This document shows, in pieces, positions 44,443-48,633 of a stretch of DNA of 48,633 nt. Each line of letters starts with the position of its first letter. Positions within the stretch are counted from its first letter, which is position 1. The stretch is from Alphaproteobacteria bacterium (GTDB lineage Bacteria > Pseudomonadota > Alphaproteobacteria > UBA9219), in NCBI GenBank assembly GCA_028691835.1, contig JAQUYN010000010.1, forward strand, positions 1 through 48,633, written 5' to 3'. Below the pieces are notes generated by a model that did not search any database, was not told where the DNA came from, and saw only the letters and a program-made list of their open reading frames with translations. The position numbers were made by a program, and so were the translations under genes.

Positions 44443-44509
44443 GGCTAATGATAGCTTGCCCTCGACAATTTGCCACCTTTTCTTATCAACAATGTGAAAT
44501 TGAAGACCC

Positions 44510-44800
44510 ATGACCATCGACATTGAAACCGCCCGCAAAATCTCAAGCCTTGCGCGCCTGAAAATCCCCGAAGACCAGCTTCCTGCCGTTGCCAAAGATC
44601 TGGACACGATCCTCGCTTGGGTTGGCCAACTTAACGAACTGGATGTGACGGGTGTTGAACCGTTGGCGAGCGTTCATGATCGCTCTTTGAGCTGGCGTGA
44701 GCAGGATGTTGTAACCGATGGCAATCAACCAGAGTCCATACTGGCAAATGCGCCATCCAAGACAGCCGATTTCTTCACAGTGCCCAAGGTAGTGGAATAA
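44510..44800 (+). CDS. gatC: Aspartyl/glutamyl-tRNA amidotransferase subunit C
   Basis: 96 residues. GatC wraps around and stabilises GatA in the GatCAB complex that converts Glu-tRNA(Gln) (and often Asp-tRNA(Asn)) to Gln-tRNA(Gln). The N-terminal part [22 protein letters not shown], the central [19 protein letters not shown] and the C-terminal FFTVPKVVE are typical. Followed 4 bp later by gatA. Confidence 0.93.
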   Translation: MTIDIETARKISSLARLKIPEDQLPAVAKDLDTILAWVGQLNELDVTGVEPLASVHDRSLSWREQDVVTDGNQPESILANAPSKTADFFTVPKVVE

Positions 44801-44804
44801 GAAC

Positions 44805-46289
44805 ATGAGCAAACTGACCGATTTAACGATGACCGAAGCCCTGAAGGGCCTCGCGAACAGAGATTTTTCTGCTGTCGAGCTGACCACTGACTATGTCGCC
44901 GCCGCAGAGCGTGGAGCCAAGGCCACCAACGCCTTTGTCACGCCAACCTTTGATCGTGCCCTTGAGGGCGCGAAGGCTTCCGATGCACGTCGCGCCGCCG
45001 GAAACGCTGGGGCCATGGACGGCATGCCGATTGCCATTAAAGACTTGTTCTGCACAAAAGGCGTGCGCACCACGGCTTGCAGCAAAATCCTCGACAACTT
45101 CGTTCCCCCTTATGAATCGACTGTGACGCAAAAACTTGCCGATGCCGGATGTCTTTCGCTTGGCAAGGTTAGCATGGATGAATTCGCCATGGGCTCGGCT
45201 AACGTGACCAGCGCCTATGGTCCTGTCATCAGCCCTTGGTCGGGACCCGATCCACAAAACGCAACACGTAAACTCGTTCCCGGCGGTTCGTCGGGCGGTT
45301 CTGCCGCCGCAGTTTCAGGCCGCTTTGCAATTGCAGCAACAGGCACGGATACAGGTGGATCCATCCGCTATCCGGCCTCTCTTTCCGGCATTGTTGGCAT
45401 CAAACCAACTTATGGCCGTTGTTCACGTTATGGTGTTGTGGCGTTTGCTTCCTCGTTGGAGCAGGCCGGCCCCCTCACACGCTCAGTCAGCGATGCGGCA
45501 TTAATGTTGCGCACGATGGCCGGCTATGACGAAAAGGATTCGACGACAGTCAACACCCCTGTTCCGGATTATTTGCAGGCCCTTGGCCAATCCATTAAGG
45601 GGCTTAAGGTCGGCATTCCTCGTGAATATCGCCTCGATGGCATGCCTGCCGAAACAAATGGCGTTTGGGAGCGTGGCGCACAAATGTTACGCGATGCGGG
45701 CGCTGAAGTGATTGAGATTTCGTTGCCGCACACCAAATATGCCATGCCTGTTTATTACATTCTTGCTCCAGCCGAGGCCTCTTCAAACCTCGCCCGCTAT
45801 GACGGCGTTCGTTTCGGCGTTCGTGTTGAGGGCGAAAGCCTGAACGACATGTATGACAATACGCGTGGCGCAGGCTTTGGCATCGAGGTACGTCGTCGTA
45901 TTCTTATGGGCACCTACGTCTTGTCGGCGGGTTACTATGACGCCTATTACCGCAAAGCCCAGCGAGTCCGGCGTCTGTTCCGAGATGACTTCATGAAGGC
46001 GTTTACGCAATGTGATGTCATCCTTACACCGGTCTCGACATCGACGGCTTTTGCCATCGGCGAGAAAATGGATGACCCCATTCAAATGTATTTGACGGAT
46101 GTGTTCACCAGCGTTTGTAATCTTGCAGGGCTACCCGGCATTGTCGTACCCGTCACGCTTTGCGCAGATGGGTTGCCTATGGGCCTTCAAATGATCGGCA
46201 AACATTTTGACGAGATGACTTTGTTTAAGGTTGCCTCGGCGCTTGAAGCCGCTGCCGGATACAACGCCAAGCCTCCTTTTGTTGGGTAA
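44805..46289 (+). CDS. gatA: Aspartyl/glutamyl-tRNA amidotransferase subunit A
   Basis: 494 residues. GatA releases ammonia from glutamine and channels it to GatB. The amidase-signature Ser-cisSer-Lys triad is visible: the Lys in [12 protein letters not shown] (near 79), and the Ser residues in [13 protein letters not shown] and [14 protein letters not shown]. Full length. gatC is 4 bp upstream. gatB, often next, is not in the window; a DUF2000 gene follows directly instead. Confidence 0.97.
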   Translation: MSKLTDLTMTEALKGLANRDFSAVELTTDYVAAAERGAKATNAFVTPTFDRALEGAKASDARRAAGNAGAMDGMPIAIKDLFCTKGVRTTACSKILDNFVPPYESTVTQKLADAGCLSLGKVSMDEFAMGSANVTSAYGPVISPWSGPDPQNATRKLVPGGSSGGSAAAVSGRFAIAATGTDTGGSIRYPASLSGIVGIKPTYGRCSRYGVVAFASSLEQAGPLTRSVSDAALMLRTMAGYDEKDSTTVNTPVPDYLQALGQSIKGLKVGIPREYRLDGMPAETNGVWERGAQMLRDAGAEVIEISLPHTKYAMPVYYILAPAEASSNLARYDGVRFGVRVEGESLNDMYDNTRGAGFGIEVRRRILMGTYVLSAGYYDAYYRKAQRVRRLFRDDFMKAFTQCDVILTPVSTSTAFAIGEKMDDPIQMYLTDVFTSVCNLAGLPGIVVPVTLCADGLPMGLQMIGKHFDEMTLFKVASALEAAAGYNAKPPFVG

Positions 46290-46715
46290 ATGTACGACTA
46301 TACGGCCAAGAAAGTTGTCGCGGTATTAGCCTCCACGTTAGAGCAAGGGATTGCCATGAACGTGCTGGGCCATATGTGCGTCGCGATTGGCGCGCATAGC
46401 GAAGAGGGCCTGATGGGGCGCGCCTCGTTGCCCGATGCTTCCGGCACAAACCATGTTGGTATTGGCCGCTATCCTGTCATCATCACAAAAGTAAAGCCCG
46501 CTCGCCTGCGTCAATTCATCACCGAAGCGCGGGCCCACAAAGACCTGTTGTTGGTTGATTTTCCGCAAGAGATGCTGGACACCCGCCACGATGATGATCT
46601 GGTTGCCTCGATGGCCGCCAAGCCCGAAGCGGACATGGCCTATTTGGGGGCCATTGTGTACGGCGACGCGGCCCTTATCCAAAGCCTTTCCGGCAAGTTT
46701 ATGTTATGGAAATAA
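46290..46715 (+). CDS. DUF2000 family protein
   Basis: 141 residues starting immediately after the gatA stop (TAA then ATG), so translation is probably coupled. The sequence (KKVVAVLASTLEQGIAMNVLGHMCVAIGA, LPDASGTNHVGIGRYPVII, VDFPQEMLDT) matches DUF2000, a family with a fold like peptidyl-tRNA hydrolase 2; no activity is established to my knowledge. Its place after gatA suggests, but does not show, a link to tRNA or translation. Confidence 0.85.
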   Translation: MYDYTAKKVVAVLASTLEQGIAMNVLGHMCVAIGAHSEEGLMGRASLPDASGTNHVGIGRYPVIITKVKPARLRQFITEARAHKDLLLVDFPQEMLDTRHDDDLVASMAAKPEADMAYLGAIVYGDAALIQSLSGKFMLWK

Positions 46716-46769
46716 TTTATTGAAGCTCTTGCATAACCTGAGTGAAGCATGAAATCAAACTCAACCTCT

Positions 46770-46928
46770 TGTCATTCCGGACGAGCATCGCGCCCGAAGG
46801 CGCGGTGCGATGATCCGGAATCCCATTTTTCTTAATTCTTTCAAGCGTAAACAAGAAAATGGGATTCCGGGTTAAACTTTCTTTCGTCTCGCAAAGCGAC
46901 CCGAAGAGAAAGTTTCCCCGGAATGACA
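46770..46928. repeat. Palindromic element with terminal repeats and inner hairpins
   Basis: Bounded by perfect 11-base inverted ends TGTCATTCCGG (46770-46780) and CCGGAATGACA (46918-46928). Inside: a hairpin around gcgcccgaaggcgc, a perfect 15-base inverted repeat CCGGAATCCCATTTT (46815-46829) / AAAATGGGATTCCGG (46856-46870), and a near-perfect arm pair AAACTTTCTTTCG / CGAAGAGAAAGTTT further on. It has no relation to the GCCGGAC family. It lies in the 350-base gap between the DUF2000 gene and tRNA-Gly; the rest of that gap is featureless to me. Confidence 0.85.
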
Positions 46929-47065
46929 CGTGGAGAGTTTTGCTATCACCTCGATTTTAGGTTATGCAATAGGTCTATTGAAGCATTGAACCGTGCCAAA
47001 AAGCTTGATAGGATGCCCACCTCGCAAAGAGGGCGAGGAAAGAAAAGTGGATTGAATAATAAACT

Positions 47066-47139
47066 GCGGGTGTAGCTCAATGGTAGAGCAGGAGCTTCCC
47101 AAGCTTCTTACGAGGGTTCGATTCCCTTCACCCGCTCCA
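47066..47139 (+). tRNA. tRNA-Gly (anticodon CCC)
   Basis: 74 bases including an encoded CCA end. Acceptor GCGGGTG pairs with CACCCGC; D-stem GCTC/GAGC; anticodon stem GGAGC/GCTTC with loop TTCCCAA, giving anticodon CCC, which reads GGG glycine codons; T-stem GAGGG/CCCTT with loop TTCGATT; short variable loop. All pairings are good. Found by folding by hand. Confidence 0.97.
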
Positions 47140-47157
47140 AACACCAGCGAACCGCTG

Positions 47158-47982
47158 TCACACCGCCAAAAACACTTCTGTTTGTTCATAGGTCCAGCCT
47201 TGCGCGTCATGCGCCACAGACAGGCCTTTTAGAAACGCATGCGCCGCTTCTTTTTCCTCGGATGAAAAAGCGGGATAAGCCCCCATGCTTGTCATCGTCA
47301 AAATGGCTTGCGCGAAGGCGTCGAACGCGTGAACGGGAACAGTAAACCCAATGTTAGACTCCGTCTTGTCAAACGGAATGTGAAGCCGCGACAGATCAGC
47401 AAGAAAGGCCGCAAGCTCATAACGTTTTTCCTGAAAACCCGCCTGCATTCTTGAATTGAGCTTCATCAAAAGCCCCTCGGGATCATTGGCGACAACAAGC
47501 ACGCCGCCCACGTCCGCCTTCAGTCCGGCAAGCCTTTGGATCGTTGCATCACAGGAAAAGGTGTAAATGCTGTGGATCAACAAGGCAAGGTCGCAGCTTT
47601 CTTGTTCCAAGGCCGTCTCTTCAAATCGTTGATTCCAAGCCGTGACGTCAACCCAATCGCCAAGGGCACGAAATCGCTCTTGCGCCGTTAAAAACGAGGC
47701 GGGCGATGGCTCGACAAAGCTCAGTGAAAAGTGAAGCTTCGGAAAATCTGCATGGGCGCGATTTAAAAGCGCCGTGATCCGCCCACCATCACCGCCGCCG
47801 ATATCGGCAAGACGAAACAATCCGCCGGTATGGCGCGTCAAGCGCGGCTCGATATGGTCGCGATACAAAACGTCAACAAGCGCATCGTCGGGTCCGTAAA
47901 GAAATTGCTTAAATTGTTTGTAGATACGGCAACCTTCCGGGGATCCCAGAAACGCCAGATATTTCTCTTTTGCCGATGCCAT
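47158..47982 (-). CDS. SAM-dependent methyltransferase, class I-like
   Basis: 274 residues from the ATG at 47982, with AGAGGG upstream; longer frames run into the permease gene. RLADIGGGDGGRITALL matches SAM motif I, then LSFVEPSPASFLTAQERF and LALLIHSIYTFSC fit motifs II-IV. The second half (VVANDPEGLLMKLNSRMQAG and onward) may form the substrate lid. Substrate unknown. It starts 8 bp after the truncated permease and probably shares its transcript. Its stop lies 19 bp from tRNA-Gly on the other strand. Confidence 0.8.
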   Translation of the reverse strand: MASAKEKYLAFLGSPEGCRIYKQFKQFLYGPDDALVDVLYRDHIEPRLTRHTGGLFRLADIGGGDGGRITALLNRAHADFPKLHFSLSFVEPSPASFLTAQERFRALGDWVDVTAWNQRFEETALEQESCDLALLIHSIYTFSCDATIQRLAGLKADVGGVLVVANDPEGLLMKLNSRMQAGFQEKRYELAAFLADLSRLHIPFDKTESNIGFTVPVHAFDAFAQAILTMTSMGAYPAFSSEEKEAAHAFLKGLSVAHDAQGWTYEQTEVFLAV

Positions 47983-47990
47983 GTTGCCCT

Positions 47991-48633
47991 CTACCCGCCC
48001 CAATTGTTCATCAACCACGCCACCAAGAAAACCTGTGGCGCGGAAATAAGCGGCAGGAACAGCGCGAGCTTCCAGCTTTTGGTTGTCTCTTTGATGACCA
48101 TGATTTCCGTGTAGTCCGTGGCCACACCCGCCATCAAAAAGGCAAAGCCATTGCCGGGCGCATGGGCCCGCGTCAAAATATCCGCCGCAATTGGTGTCGA
48201 TCCTTCCGAGCAAACTTCGATAACCGTTGTCAGGATCATCGTCATGACAAGCCCCATCAAGCTTGGGCCGAAATAATGTTGGAACATGTCAGGGCTGATA
48301 AACGCACGCAGCAATCCCGCCAAGAGAATTCCAATTAAAAGCCAGCGCACAACCATTTGGGAATCGCGAAGACCAGAGACAATCATTTCCTTGATAAAGG
48401 CCGCATCAAATCGCGTTTCGGTGAATCCCTTTTTGGCCTCGGCCCAGAAAACAAAATCTTTGTATTCAGCCAATCCTTGCGTGTAAGGATTGGGTGGCAA
48501 CACGCCGCGCAAAACAAGGCGATCAAAAATCCATCCGGTGATCAGCGCGATCACCATCGACATGGCGATAAACACAAGAGTCCATGGCAAGCCAATCAAG
48601 CTGATTAAAATCAGCGTCAGCGAAAACGAGTTC
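47991..48633 (-). CDS. Permease, UPF0718/YraQ type, 5' end cut off by window edge
   Basis: The frame is open to the window's end, so the N-terminus is missing; 213 codons remain. Readable membrane helices include LTLILISLIGLPWTLVFIAM, VRWLLIGILLAGLLRAFI, LMGLVMTMILTTVIEVCSEG and WKLALFLPLISAPQVFLV. The stretch VIEVCSEGSTPIAADIL followed by GNGFAFLMAGVATDYTEIMV is the conserved core of the family, including a Cys. Members include the ArsP/YraQ permeases; the substrate here is unknown. It precedes the methyltransferase by 8 bp. Confidence 0.85.
   Translation of the reverse strand, partial: NSFSLTLILISLIGLPWTLVFIAMSMVIALITGWIFDRLVLRGVLPPNPYTQGLAEYKDFVFWAEAKKGFTETRFDAAFIKEMIVSGLRDSQMVVRWLLIGILLAGLLRAFISPDMFQHYFGPSLMGLVMTMILTTVIEVCSEGSTPIAADILTRAHAPGNGFAFLMAGVATDYTEIMVIKETTKSWKLALFLPLISAPQVFLVAWLMNNWGG

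Overview
This window looks like chromosome from a Gram-negative alphaproteobacterium of roughly middling GC (judged by eye). The evidence is the lptF-lptG-surA-rsmA block, the short coiled-coil gene followed by zapA, gatCA, an NDUFA9-like Rossmann gene, a 17-kDa-antigen-type lipoprotein and a proofreading PolA. I cannot name the genus. No phage, transposase, plasmid or CRISPR genes are visible; the accessory content is a surface-polysaccharide block, several unknown proteins and non-coding palindromic repeats.

Layout. 1-6.0 kb: surface glycan genes (partial nucleotidyltransferase-fold protein, a double GT2 glycosyltransferase, an FkbM-type methyltransferase and UDP-galactopyranose mutase), pointing to a galactofuranose-containing glycan. 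6.2-9.4 kb: a periplasmic solute-binding protein convergent with a membrane hybrid histidine kinase. 9.7-13.8 kb: a small unknown gene, then tkt, a Nudix gene and gap on the minus strand. 14-16.7 kb: a coiled-coil protein and ZapA, two unknown minus-strand genes, a tract rich in inverted and direct repeats, and a second solute-binding protein gene split by a -1 frameshift at a run of seven A. 16.8-24.5 kb: polA, an orphan ABC ATPase with a GNAT acetyltransferase and a MutT-like Nudix gene, the UPF0210/UPF0237 (ACT) pair, and ispE. 24.7-30.6 kb: envelope biogenesis (M23 peptidase, LptF, LptG, SurA), then RsmA. 31.1-38.7 kb: pdxH, a CDF metal exporter, a GT-C-type membrane protein, gmk, a glycine-zipper lipoprotein, a DnaJ-like co-chaperone, YraN and a SirB1-family protein. 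39.0-44.4 kb: one minus-strand run, ruvX-hemG-NDUFA9-like-Hsp70-unknown. 44.5-46.7 kb: gatC, gatA and a DUF2000 gene. 47-48.6 kb: tRNA-Gly(CCC), a methyltransferase and a truncated permease.

How the genes fit together. Most are core functions: replication and repair (polA, mutT, ruvX), translation (gatCA, rsmA, tRNA), central carbon (tkt, gap), cofactors (pdxH, hemG, ispE) and outer-membrane assembly (lptFG, surA, M23).

The more unusual signals are these. (1) A family of dispersed palindromic elements has four copies in intergenic gaps, three of them between convergent genes; one copy supplies the last codons of mutT. (2) A different three-hairpin palindromic element lies at 46770-46928. (3) A divergent 843-residue Hsp70, with an extra segment between its ATPase and substrate-binding domains, is followed by an unknown partner gene. 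(4) A solute-binding protein gene is broken exactly at a slippery A7 heptamer. (5) GAPDH carries residues typical of NADP-using enzymes. (6) The FkbM methyltransferase has a possible galectin-like N-terminal domain beside glf. None of these alone proves a new system. The Hsp70 pair and the repeat family are the best candidates.
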